Origin: Oceanispirochaeta sp. M1
GTDB lineage: Bacteria > Spirochaetota > Spirochaetia > DSM-2461
Direction: 5' to 3'
DNA: 64,000 nt
NCBI RefSeq assembly: GCF_003346715.1
Contig: NZ_QQPQ01000008.1
Coordinates: 62,001 to 126,000 of the forward strand
Made by a program: the position numbers and the translations under genes. The notes under the pieces were generated by a model that saw nothing but the letters and a program-made list of their open reading frames with translations, made no database searches and was not told the origin of the DNA. Of this stretch, positions 54,214 to 62,642 are shown one piece after another. How positions within the stretch are numbered: the stretch's first letter is position 1; every line of letters starts with the position of its first letter.

Positions 54214-55965
54214 GTGGAAACTGTAGAAATAAAGATTAATGGTCAGCCCTATGTGGTTGAAAAAGATACAACAATCCTGAAAGCTGCTAAAAAAGGCGGG
54301 ATTAAGATTCCTACTCTCTGTACACACTCCGACCTGGAGCCCTGGGCAGCCTGTGGTATCTGTGTCGTAAAAGTGGAAGGTTCTCCCAAAATGGTAAGAG
54401 CCTGTGCTACTGCTGTTGTTCCCGGTCAGAACTATATTACCCATGACCCTGAACTGCAGAAAATCAGAAAGACAGTAGTCGAAATGACTCTGTCCAACCA
54501 TCCCCAGGAATGTCTTACCTGTGCCAGAAACCAGACCTGTGAATTACAGCAGGTCGCTGCGGAATTCGGTATCAGGGAAATACCCTTCCCCATGGATGTG
54601 AAAAGACTTCCTAAAGATGAATCAACTGCCTCTCTGGTATTTGATCCCACTAAATGTATCCAGTGCGGACGCTGTGCACAGGTTTGTCAGCAGCTGCAGG
54701 GTGTCTGGGCTCTGGAATTCCTTCATAGAGGACATGAAACAAGAATCGCCCCTGCGGCCGGTGCTCTACTGAACGAGAGTCCCTGTATCAAGTGTGGTCA
54801 GTGCTCTGCTCACTGTCCTGTAGGTGCCATCTATGAAAAAGATCAGACAGCTGAATTCTGTGTAGCCGTAGAAGATGAGAGTAAACATGTAGCAGTACAG
54901 ATTGCTCCCGCCGTCCGTGTAGCCCTGGGTGAAGCCTTCGGCATGGCACCCGGTTCCATAACAACAGGTAAGATCTACACTGCTCTCAGAATGATGGGAA
55001 GCGATGTTGTTTTTGATACCAACTTTGCTGCAGACCTTACCATTATGGAAGAGGGTACAGAGCTGGTTCAGAGAATCACCAAGGGTACAGGCGTTCTGCC
55101 GCAGATCACTTCCTGCTGTCCCGCGTGGACAGATTATATGGAAAAATATTATCCCGATATGATTCCTCATTTCTCTACTGCAAAGTCTCCCATGATGATG
55201 CAGGGAGCTGTAACAAAGACATACTATGCAGATCAGGCCAAGGTTAAGAAAGAAGATATTTATTCTGTAGCCATCATGCCCTGTACTGCTAAAAAGTATG
55301 AAATTGGAAGAGATGAGAATATGCATGCCTCCGGTGTAAATGATGTGGATCTGGTTCTTACAACAAGAGAGCTGGCCCGTATGATTAAAACAGCGGGTAT
55401 CGACTTTGTTAACATCCCCGACTCTGATGCAGACAGTCCCATCGGTGCCTATTCCGGTGCCGGTACCATCTTCGGTGTAACCGGTGGTGTTATGGAAGCT
55501 GCTGTCAGAACTGCATACAAGCTGGTTACTGATAAAGAGCTTGATGATGTCAACGTCACTGCTGTACGTGGTATGGAAGGTGTCAAAAAAGGTTCTGTAG
55601 ACTTTGATGGTACTGAAATCAAGGTTGCTGTTGCACACGGAATGGCCAATGTTAAATCTATTATGGATGAAATACGTAATGCCAATGAGAAAGGTCTTGA
55701 GCCTCCTTATCACTTTATCGAAGTAATGGCCTGCCGCGGTGGTTGTATCGCCGGTGGTGGTCAGCCCTACGGTACGGAAGATGACATACGTGATAAGAGA
55801 ATCGCCGGTATCTATTCGGATGATGAAAAATCAGTTATCAGAAGATCCCACGAAAATCCTGAGATCGTTAAGATCTACAAGGACTTCCTGGATAAACCCC
55901 TGAGTCATAAGGCTCATGATCTTCTCCATACGACATACCAGGAAAGACCTCTTTACCAGAAATAA
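54214..55965 (+). CDS. [FeFe] hydrogenase catalytic subunit (HndD/HydA, group A3)
   Basis: 583 aa. N-terminal [2Fe-2S] (TLCTHSDLEPWAACGICVV), His-Cys [4Fe-4S] (HPQECLTCARNQTCELQ, about 93-110), two [4Fe-4S] (CIQCGRCAQVCQ and CIKCGQCSAHCPVG), then the H-cluster domain: TSCCPAW near 298, PCTAKK near 354 and ACRGGCIAGGGQP near 505. All three signatures are intact. GTG start with AAGGAGAT 7 bases upstream. Makes or consumes H2, probably with the NuoE/NuoF-like subunits as a bifurcating enzyme. The maturases HydE/F/G are not in this window. Confidence 0.96.
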   Translation: METVEIKINGQPYVVEKDTTILKAAKKGGIKIPTLCTHSDLEPWAACGICVVKVEGSPKMVRACATAVVPGQNYITHDPELQKIRKTVVEMTLSNHPQECLTCARNQTCELQQVAAEFGIREIPFPMDVKRLPKDESTASLVFDPTKCIQCGRCAQVCQQLQGVWALEFLHRGHETRIAPAAGALLNESPCIKCGQCSAHCPVGAIYEKDQTAEFCVAVEDESKHVAVQIAPAVRVALGEAFGMAPGSITTGKIYTALRMMGSDVVFDTNFAADLTIMEEGTELVQRITKGTGVLPQITSCCPAWTDYMEKYYPDMIPHFSTAKSPMMMQGAVTKTYYADQAKVKKEDIYSVAIMPCTAKKYEIGRDENMHASGVNDVDLVLTTRELARMIKTAGIDFVNIPDSDADSPIGAYSGAGTIFGVTGGVMEAAVRTAYKLVTDKELDDVNVTAVRGMEGVKKGSVDFDGTEIKVAVAHGMANVKSIMDEIRNANEKGLEPPYHFIEVMACRGGCIAGGGQPYGTEDDIRDKRIAGIYSDDEKSVIRRSHENPEIVKIYKDFLDKPLSHKAHDLLHTTYQERPLYQK

Positions 55966-55984
55966 GACTCTTTTTCTGTAAAGG

Positions 55985-56013
55985 CGGCTCCCGTATGGGG
56001 GCCGTTTTTTTTT
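55985..56013 (+). terminator. Terminator of the hydrogenase operon
   Basis: CGGCTCCC / GGGGGCCG (one G-U pair) with a 4-base loop, then nine T. Confidence 0.9.
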
Positions 56014-56054
56014 GTATGGCAGGGATCAGCCAAAAAAGGTATCCTAGAATAGTA

Positions 56055-57434
56055 ATGAAAGAAGTGAAGCAGATTTCTCTGCAGGTCCGCCTTGTTTACA
56101 GTTTTATACTGGTTGCTCTGATTTCGATACTCCTGGTCGGGTCCCTTATCCTCGTCATCTCACTCCGTATTTTTAATAATAGAGAAGCCGAACACCTCAG
56201 CAGTATTGCCGTTGAAACCTCCAGAGAACTGGAGAGCTTTTTTCAGGACGGAGGAAGCCTGAGAGATCTGAATTATGCCCTCAGCCGTTATGGTCTGAGG
56301 AATAATGTTGCACTGCGTCTGGAATACCCCGATGGAAAGCTGGCGGGAGAGTCCTACGCTTTAACAGACAATCCCGATCTGAATTTGAGTTCTACTTCCG
56401 CACTGCCTCTGCTGCCGGTTGTCAGGAAAGATCTGGATTTTTATCCCCTAGAGGGCTTCCACCTGACGGTTCTCCGTTTTGATGAGTATTTTTTTCACCC
56501 CATATCACTTCTTCTTGAAGGAATCCTTACGGCAGCCGTTGCGGCTGTTGTGGCAGCAATTTTTCTTGGACGTTTCATCGGACGAAGGATGGCTCGGCCC
56601 ATTATCCGGCTTTCAGGGGTCGCTGCTTCTATTAGAGATCAGGACTGGGAGGTGGTACTTCCCGAACCGAACAGCAGAGAGCTTTCTGAGCTTACAGAGA
56701 GCCTGGACAGTATGAGGCAGCAGCTGTCTTTTAGTTTTCATACCCTGGAGGGGGAACGGGATATTATGAGACGTTTTCTTCAGGATGCATCTCATCAGCT
56801 GCGGACTCCTGTGACGGCACTGAAAACATTTCTTGAACTGCTGGAGAGTGATCTTCCCGCAATGGCAGAGAGAAGAACAGAACTTCTTGACGACAGCCGG
56901 CAGCAGGTTGAGAAACTATCCAGAATCATACAGGATCTTATGGAGCTGACCCGTATTGAGACCGAACGGTCCCATCACAGCCGTAAAATCTGTTCTATGA
57001 AAGATTTATGCAGGAAGGCATGGACGGGGCTCAATGGAAAAGGCGGGAAGAACAAACTCTTCCTGGACCTCTCGGGACCGACGGGCATGGTCCTGGCCGA
57101 TCCTCACCGACTTGAGATGGCTCTATCCAATATTCTTGAAAATGCAGTAAAATGGTCTCCTGTGGAAGGGCGGATTTCAGCAAGGATTACTATAATCAAC
57201 CACCGAGTCGGAATCCGAATTTCCGATCAGGGGCCCGGGATACCGGAGGAAGACAGAGTACGAATCTTTGAGCGTTTTTATCAGTCTTCTTCTTTGAAGG
57301 GCGGTTCCGGACTGGGACTTGCCGTCGTTAAAAGAATAATCGAAGATGCCGGAGGCTCAGTGAGTGCCGGTAATAATGAGAATAGGGGAGCCTGGTTTAT
57401 TCTGGTTCTGCCCGAAGCAATGGAGGCTCAGTAA
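56055..57434 (+). CDS. Sensor histidine kinase (orphan)
   Basis: 459 aa. Membrane helix 1 at about 10-37, a periplasmic loop of about 115 residues, helix 2 at about 155-178, HAMP, HisKA with the phosphoacceptor in DASHQLRTPVTALK, and a HATPase with NILENAVKWSP, ISDQGPGIPEEDR and GGSGLGLAVVKRI. I start at ATG 56055, since the longer frame runs through the terminator at 55985. The ribosome site is weak. No response regulator adjoins; downstream genes are a nitroreductase and a DsbD-like protein, 5 bases apart, so it may be an operon. Confidence 0.9.
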   Translation: MKEVKQISLQVRLVYSFILVALISILLVGSLILVISLRIFNNREAEHLSSIAVETSRELESFFQDGGSLRDLNYALSRYGLRNNVALRLEYPDGKLAGESYALTDNPDLNLSSTSALPLLPVVRKDLDFYPLEGFHLTVLRFDEYFFHPISLLLEGILTAAVAAVVAAIFLGRFIGRRMARPIIRLSGVAASIRDQDWEVVLPEPNSRELSELTESLDSMRQQLSFSFHTLEGERDIMRRFLQDASHQLRTPVTALKTFLELLESDLPAMAERRTELLDDSRQQVEKLSRIIQDLMELTRIETERSHHSRKICSMKDLCRKAWTGLNGKGGKNKLFLDLSGPTGMVLADPHRLEMALSNILENAVKWSPVEGRISARITIINHRVGIRISDQGPGIPEEDRVRIFERFYQSSSLKGGSGLGLAVVKRIIEDAGGSVSAGNNENRGAWFILVLPEAMEAQ

Positions 57435-57439
57435 AGCAT

Positions 57440-58057
57440 ATGGATAATCAGCCCTCTCTACTGGAACAGTTTCAGTCCAGACGTTCTGTCAGATACTTTT
57501 CTCACCGTGAGGTTAATCTGCAGGATATCAGGGACTGTATCGCCATTGCGGGAACAGCGCCCAGCGGTGCTAATTGCCAGCCATGGACTTTTGCACTTGT
57601 CACATCTAAATCCATAAAAAGAAAAATCCGGATAGCCGCCGAAAAGGTTGAGAGCCGTTTTTATGAAAATGAAAATACCAAAAACTGGAGAGAAGATCTC
57701 TCTGATTTAAGAACGGGTGTTGAGAAATCCTTTCTGGAAGATGCTCCCTGTCTTATAGTCCTTTTTCTTCAGAAATACGGGAGAGGAACAAACGGAAGGA
57801 AAATCAATCATTACTATCCGGCAGAGTCTCTGGGAATGGCTACGGGTTTTCTGATTTCGGCCCTTCATCTTAAGGGCTTCAGTACGCTTCCCTATACTCC
57901 TGCACCTATAAATTTTGTACAGGATATTCTGGATAGACCTGATAATGAGAGACCCTATGTTATTCTGCCTGTAGGTTATCCATCGGATGACTGGAAGGCA
58001 CCTGAACTTAAAAGAAAAGACCTTGATAAGATCCTTGTTGAATACAGCGGGGACTGA
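57440..58057 (+). CDS. Nitroreductase-family flavoprotein
   Basis: 205 aa FMN enzyme. Typical start SRRSVRYFSHREV and GTAPSGANCQPWTF (FMN phosphate contact), and YPAESLGMATGFLISALHLKG in the middle. The family reduces nitro groups, quinones or dehalogenates; the layout is nearer to the BluB/iodotyrosine deiodinase side than to NfsA. Overlap-free, 5 bases after the kinase. Substrate unknown. Confidence 0.88.
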   Translation: MDNQPSLLEQFQSRRSVRYFSHREVNLQDIRDCIAIAGTAPSGANCQPWTFALVTSKSIKRKIRIAAEKVESRFYENENTKNWREDLSDLRTGVEKSFLEDAPCLIVLFLQKYGRGTNGRKINHYYPAESLGMATGFLISALHLKGFSTLPYTPAPINFVQDILDRPDNERPYVILPVGYPSDDWKAPELKRKDLDKILVEYSGD

Positions 58058-59503
58058 TTGAACCATTCCGGAAAAATAATAGCCATCCTCTGTCTGTTGA
58101 CGGTTTTCACATCTCCTCTTTTTTCTGAACTCCGCTTCGAACCGGAGCATCTTACTCTTCCCGCAGAAACCGGGTCCGAATTTGAAGAGGGAGTCATTGT
58201 TATCAATGATGACAGCAGGGCTCTGCAGATTGATTTGATTCCCTCTGGAGAGGAGTGGAGTGTAGTCCCATCTGCGATTCAATTGGAAGCGTATGGACGA
58301 GGAGAGTTTACAGTCCGTGGAAGAGTGTTGCATCCAGATGTAGCAATGCCTGTTCTGATGCTCTCTGAGAGGGATGACGTTCCTTATATGTATTCCATTC
58401 TACCTTTATCTTCAGGCTCAGACAGTACAGTTGTTCTTGATAGAACCGATCTGGATGAAGGCAGCTTTATTGACCCCTTTTATTTTTTCTACTCTCCGGG
58501 ATGTGAAATCTGTGAGTTGTTTTATTCCAATGATCTTCCGGCCCTTGAGGATGAGCTTGATCTTGTTCTGCGGCCGGATAAGAGAAATATTTACGAATCT
58601 GATAATTTCGAATTACTGGAGGCTCTTGCCTATGAGAGGGGAGAAACTGTTGTTGATTTTCCCATCCTTATTGCCGGCAGCAGGATGTTCAGCGGAGAGG
58701 AAGAGCTCCGGGGGGAATTTCCCACAGTTTTAAGAGAAGATCCGGCTGCTTTTAAGCCTGTCGAAATGAACGACGGATCGAAGGAGGACGCTGTTTTGCC
58801 CGGTTTGCGCTGGCTTCCGGTTTTTCTGGCTGGACTTCTGGACGGGATAAATCCCTGTGCCTTCACCTCTCTTATTTTTCTGATCTCCTACCTTCGTCTA
58901 CTGAAGAAAAAGGGATCTGAAATTCTTAAGATCGGTGGGAGCTTCACTCTTGCTGTATTTCTAACCTATTTCCTTATCGGACTGGGAGCTTTTCGTTTTA
59001 TCAGGATGGCCGGTTCATTCACTCTACTCTCTTCGCTCATCCAATATGTTATGGGCGGAGCCCTTCTGATTCTGGCAGTTCTGACAATGATTGATTACCT
59101 GCGTTTTAGACAGGGGCGTGCTTCAGAGTCGATTCTGCAGCTCTCTGCGGGAACAAAGAAACGGATACATAAGGTAGTAAGAACAAGCAGTCGGTCTTCC
59201 CTTGTCTATATCAGCAGCTTTGCAGCAGGTTTTCTTATCTCTGTTTATGAGCTGGGTTGTACGGGGCAAATTTATCTCCCCATGCTGGTATATATGGTCA
59301 AGCAGGAAAATTGGACAGCTCTGGGGCCTCTGTTTCTTTATAACATAGCTTTCATACTACCCCTGATTCTGGTTTTTTTCCTGTTCTACAGAGGAAGTGA
59401 TTCCGATAAAATTTTAGATTTTTTTCAGAAAAGGATGGGTTTTATTAAACTGGCCAGTGCGGTTCTCTTTCTGAGTATGGGGCTTTTTGTTCTATTTTTC
59501 TGA
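58058..59503 (+). CDS. DsbD/CcdA-like membrane reductase with N-terminal thioredoxin-like domain
   Basis: 481 aa. Signal peptide (about 1-23), an all-beta domain (about 25-135), a thioredoxin-like region (about 140-235) with YSPGCEIC, and a DsbD/CcdA membrane domain (about 245-481, six to eight helices) with GINPCAF and VYELGCTGQ as the conserved Cys. It likely carries reducing power across the membrane to envelope partners. In DsbD the thioredoxin lies after the membrane part; here it precedes it. TTG start directly behind the preceding TGA, with GGGGA upstream. A CPSC lipoprotein is convergent. Confidence 0.82.
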   Translation: MNHSGKIIAILCLLTVFTSPLFSELRFEPEHLTLPAETGSEFEEGVIVINDDSRALQIDLIPSGEEWSVVPSAIQLEAYGRGEFTVRGRVLHPDVAMPVLMLSERDDVPYMYSILPLSSGSDSTVVLDRTDLDEGSFIDPFYFFYSPGCEICELFYSNDLPALEDELDLVLRPDKRNIYESDNFELLEALAYERGETVVDFPILIAGSRMFSGEEELRGEFPTVLREDPAAFKPVEMNDGSKEDAVLPGLRWLPVFLAGLLDGINPCAFTSLIFLISYLRLLKKKGSEILKIGGSFTLAVFLTYFLIGLGAFRFIRMAGSFTLLSSLIQYVMGGALLILAVLTMIDYLRFRQGRASESILQLSAGTKKRIHKVVRTSSRSSLVYISSFAAGFLISVYELGCTGQIYLPMLVYMVKQENWTALGPLFLYNIAFILPLILVFFLFYRGSDSDKILDFFQKRMGFIKLASAVLFLSMGLFVLFF

Positions 59504-59523
59504 AAGCATTATCAGATGAACTC

Positions 59524-59895
59524 TCATCTTTCCGCCAGGAAATCATCCAGCTTTTTACCTATGTTTTCATAACCGTTGATATATTCATCTCCGATTATCA
59601 GCAGTGGAAGAGAGCGGGATATATCGGGTAATCCTTTTTCCCCCAGAACTTTTTTCAGCGCTTCACCTGCCTCGGGTGCTATTAAGTTGTAGTGCCGGGC
59701 ATTCCATTCAGATGTTTTATTGAGCAGGAGAAGGTCTTTATTAAAATCTTCAGCCAGTTTGTAATCATCGCAGGATGGGCAGGATTCAAAGTAGAAAAAG
59801 AACAGATCCCGAGTCTCTTTTTCTGAACAGGATATCGAAATAAAGATCATTGTGATCAGAAGTATCACTAAAGATTTCTTTGCTGAAGTTTTCAT
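59524..59895 (-). CDS. Thioredoxin-like lipoprotein
   Basis: 123 aa. Lipobox ISISC (Cys about 23). FFYFESCPSCDDYKLAEDF has a CPSC redox motif, and SLPLLIIGDEYINGYENIGKKLDDFL is the cis-Pro and C-terminal half of a thioredoxin or glutaredoxin fold. Convergent with the DsbD-like gene (20 bases), which may reduce it, although the two are not co-transcribed. Confidence 0.82.
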   Translation of the reverse strand: MKTSAKKSLVILLITMIFISISCSEKETRDLFFFYFESCPSCDDYKLAEDFNKDLLLLNKTSEWNARHYNLIAPEAGEALKKVLGEKGLPDISRSLPLLIIGDEYINGYENIGKKLDDFLAER

Positions 59896-59956
59896 AACAG
59901 GAGCTTAGCTTTTGATGAATAATAAGTAAAGATGTGATTCTTTAGTGGAGTCATGG

Positions 59957-59962
59957 TATATT
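59957..59962 (+). promoter_or_regulatory. Extended -10 promoter of tetR
   Basis: ATGGTATATT supplies a TGn extended -10 box (TATATT at 59957-59962). The expected start is 2-3 bases before the ATG at 59972, with no ribosome site between. Confidence 0.4.
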
Positions 59963-59971
59963 GGATAAGTT

Positions 59972-60565
59972 ATGAGCCAAAAAGAGAAAGACAGCAGTGC
60001 AGATAAAATCATGCAAGCAGCATTGGATGTTATTGCCAGGGAGAAAATCAGCGGTGTTCGGATGAGGCATATCTCGGAAGAAGCCGGTATGAGTCAGGGA
60101 ATCCTTCATTATTATTTTCATACAAAGAAGGAGCTCCTCTCCAAACTACTTGATTATATTCTTCATCAGTTCAAGAAAGAAAGAGACATTGATTTTGCAA
60201 AATCCGACGGTACACCTATTGGGAAGATCCATGCTTTTTTTGAAGAAAAGAAGCGTTCAATAAAGAATAGAAAGCTTGAATATATTCAGTTTGATTTTTG
60301 GGTACAGGGAACTTCAGACCCCGAATTGAAGGAAAAAATTCAAAAATCATACCTGAACTGGCGATATAATCTATATGAGGTAATTCAGGAAGGTGTTGAT
60401 GCGAAGGATTTTACTGCCTCCAGGGCAGAGGGTGTTCCTTCAATGATTGTATCCCTTCTAATGGGGGCTGCCGTTCAGTATCTAATTGATGAGTCGGCCT
60501 TCAAACTGGATCAGTATATGGTTCAGGCGGAAGAAATGGTTCTGAATTATCTGCGGGGAAACTAA
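59972..60565 (+). CDS. TetR-family transcriptional regulator
   Basis: 197 aa. N-terminal HTH (KIMQAALDVIAREKISGVRM, HISEEAGMSQGILHYYFHTKKELL) is canonical for TetR; the C-terminal ligand pocket is of TetR_C type with FWVQGTSDPELKEK. Probably an autoregulator. Separated from the unknown protein at 60593 by 27 bases on the same strand. Confidence 0.9.
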   Translation: MSQKEKDSSADKIMQAALDVIAREKISGVRMRHISEEAGMSQGILHYYFHTKKELLSKLLDYILHQFKKERDIDFAKSDGTPIGKIHAFFEEKKRSIKNRKLEYIQFDFWVQGTSDPELKEKIQKSYLNWRYNLYEVIQEGVDAKDFTASRAEGVPSMIVSLLMGAAVQYLIDESAFKLDQYMVQAEEMVLNYLRGN

Positions 60566-60571
60566 CACTCT

Positions 60572-60586
60572 TCCCTGAAACAGGGA
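60572..60586 (+). promoter_or_regulatory. Hairpin hiding the ribosome site of the next gene
   Basis: TCCCTG / CAGGGA with a 3-base loop; the 3' arm is the AGGGAG ribosome site of the TTG start at 60593. Translation may depend on ribosomes ending at tetR (stop at 60563-60565). Confidence 0.55.
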
Positions 60587-60592
60587 GTTTCT

Positions 60593-62158
60593 TTGAGCAG
60601 CGAATCTGTTATTTATCACAGTGATGATCTTCTCTGCCGTCTTCATATAGACGGAGCCATGGAAGTGACCAAATCCGGTCCTCTTTATGTATTCCGTATA
60701 CTCTCAGGTTCTCAGGTCTGCTTAATGAAGCTTGATGCTGAGGTAAAAAACAGTGAGAACTGCTGGTTCTGGTGGCCCAATCAGGAAGGTGAGCGGGGAC
60801 AGCTGTCAGAAATTCATAAAGGCCTTGAAAGCCTTGAAAACAAAACCAGAGGTCTGTCAATCATCTATCCTGTCAGTGCTTCCTGCCGTACAATCATTAT
60901 GGGTGATGACAAGGGGGGAATCATCCTCAGTGCCATGCCCGATGAAAAGGGCCGAATTTCTCAGATTACAGTTAAAAGTAAAAATTCAGAGAGGGTCGAA
61001 TTCCTGGTAAAGACCGGGCGTTCCTGCTGGATACTTACTCAATACCAGGGCGGTCGGGAAGAGGCTCTGAAGTGGATGAGTAAAATAATTGATAAGGTGA
61101 AATGGCCTGTTCTGGACATACCGGAACCTTCCGGAAGATTTCTCCTGCAGGTCGGTCTTATAGGACCGGACTATGACTGTATGGTGCCTGTGGAAAAAGG
61201 GTTTCTTGTTCTTGAGGATATTGCAGCAGTCATGAAGAAACACCTGGGGAAAAATAACTGGCTTCATGTGTTCGGTTATGCCCATGGTCATGACCTCCTT
61301 TATCCGGACTATAGACCTTCAGGATTCCTGGGTGGTCCCGAGCGGCTTAAAGATGCTATCAGAGCGGTTCATAGGAAAGGCCAGAAAGTCAGTTTTTATC
61401 TGAATCTGCGTATTGCAGATAAGAGTCTGGTGGAAAATGATTTTGAACTGCAGAATTCGGTTTTTCTGGATAGTCTCGGTAAGCAAGTCGAAGAACGAGC
61501 CCATGACCGGGATTTTTATGTAATGAATCCTGACTGTGAAAGCTGGCAGAACCGTATTGTCCAGGAGGCCAGGCGCCTTGTTGAGCTGGGCGCTGACGGG
61601 CTGGAGTTGAATTACCGTGGTCAGAAAGCCCTGATGGTTCCCCTTGGAGAACAGTGGGGAGACGGAATAAGGAAAATCATCACCCGGATCAGAGATCTTG
61701 GTGTAAAGGTCTGGTATCGGGGAGGAACTGATATATATCCCGCAGACTGGCTTGAATTGAGTAAAGAAGAGCTTTTACTGGATGAAGAGGGCGAGATGTT
61801 CTCGGGCTGTGTAATCGGTGAGTTTGACCCCCGTCTCTATATGACTCTTGTTCCCGGAAGACCCTATCTTCTTCCCCTCTCCCGCTCAGAGATTCTTAAA
61901 CTCGACGATACTGTGATCATGAAGGATCTGGAGAATATTATGGGTGGGCTTTTCATATACAACGAAGAGTATATGGAGCGCATTGATATGATTCTACAGA
62001 GAGCTGCCGAAGAGCAAGCCGCAGTGGAAGAAGCTGCTGTGAAAGAAGAGCTGGCCACTGCCAGAGCGGTGGTTGATGAAATAGACAGTGCCGCTGAAAA
62101 AGATGAGTCTTCAGATCTTTCAGACGAGAATGCGACAATTGAGCCTACTGAATCCTGA
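60593..62158 (+). CDS. Unknown protein with TIM-barrel (glycosidase-like) part
   Basis: 521 aa, no signal peptide. Residues about 1-190 look beta-rich (CWFWWPNQEG, RTIIMGDDKGG); about 195-430 resemble a TIM barrel as in glycoside hydrolases: NWLHVFGYAHGHDLLYPDYRPSGFLGG, KVSFYLNLRIADKS, FYVMNPDCESWQNRIVQEARRLVELGADGLELNY. The last 60 residues are Ala/Glu coiled coil and acidic. TTG start with AGGGAG. I cannot name a family; catalysis is an inference from the fold-like pattern. Confidence 0.6.
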   Translation: MSSESVIYHSDDLLCRLHIDGAMEVTKSGPLYVFRILSGSQVCLMKLDAEVKNSENCWFWWPNQEGERGQLSEIHKGLESLENKTRGLSIIYPVSASCRTIIMGDDKGGIILSAMPDEKGRISQITVKSKNSERVEFLVKTGRSCWILTQYQGGREEALKWMSKIIDKVKWPVLDIPEPSGRFLLQVGLIGPDYDCMVPVEKGFLVLEDIAAVMKKHLGKNNWLHVFGYAHGHDLLYPDYRPSGFLGGPERLKDAIRAVHRKGQKVSFYLNLRIADKSLVENDFELQNSVFLDSLGKQVEERAHDRDFYVMNPDCESWQNRIVQEARRLVELGADGLELNYRGQKALMVPLGEQWGDGIRKIITRIRDLGVKVWYRGGTDIYPADWLELSKEELLLDEEGEMFSGCVIGEFDPRLYMTLVPGRPYLLPLSRSEILKLDDTVIMKDLENIMGGLFIYNEEYMERIDMILQRAAEEQAAVEEAAVKEELATARAVVDEIDSAAEKDESSDLSDENATIEPTES

Positions 62159-62161
62159 ATA

Positions 62162-62578
62162 TTAAATAATTTCTAATATATAATAATTTTCGGCTATGGA
62201 TTTATTCAGGTTAGCTATCCATCTGTTATAATTTCTATGAATAGTCATTCGTTTGTCATTAAAATCTAAATTTTTACTATCAACATAAGAGATGGAATAG
62301 CCCTCAGTATCAAACAGTATTTCAATATTGGCATTTATCAAATCTTCAGATTTGGAATATTTGGCAGTTATCTTCCCTTCATTTTTAGAAGTCACCTCCC
62401 AACCGTAATTCAATAGAGAGAGATGGATACTTTTCTCTAGTATCTGAGGATTCATTTCTGATTCAATGGGGTAACCTTCGCTGGTTATGTTAAAAGGGGC
62501 TGATGTGGTATAGCAGGATGTAAAAGTTAAAATCATTAAAAGAGTAAACAAAGATGTTGATAATGGCTTGAATTTCAT
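62162..62578 (-). CDS. Small lipoprotein, unknown
   Basis: 138 aa from the ATG at 62578, which has AAAGGACATC before it; the open frame upstream of it lacks signals and is not used. Lipobox FTSC (Cys about 22). The mature part reads as one mixed alpha/beta domain (NYGWEVTSKNEGKITAKYSKS). Not recognised. Divergent from the methyltransferase gene. Confidence 0.72.
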   Translation of the reverse strand: MKFKPLSTSLFTLLMILTFTSCYTTSAPFNITSEGYPIESEMNPQILEKSIHLSLLNYGWEVTSKNEGKITAKYSKSEDLINANIEILFDTEGYSISYVDSKNLDFNDKRMTIHRNYNRWIANLNKSIAENYYILEII

Positions 62579-62642
62579 GTTGATGTCCTTTGTATAAAAA
62601 GATAGTATCTTATGGATTTTCTTAAAAATATATCGACTTGTA

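Noticed and set aside
54766-55713. 315-aa minus-strand ORF
   Set aside because: Shadow of the [FeFe] hydrogenase gene.
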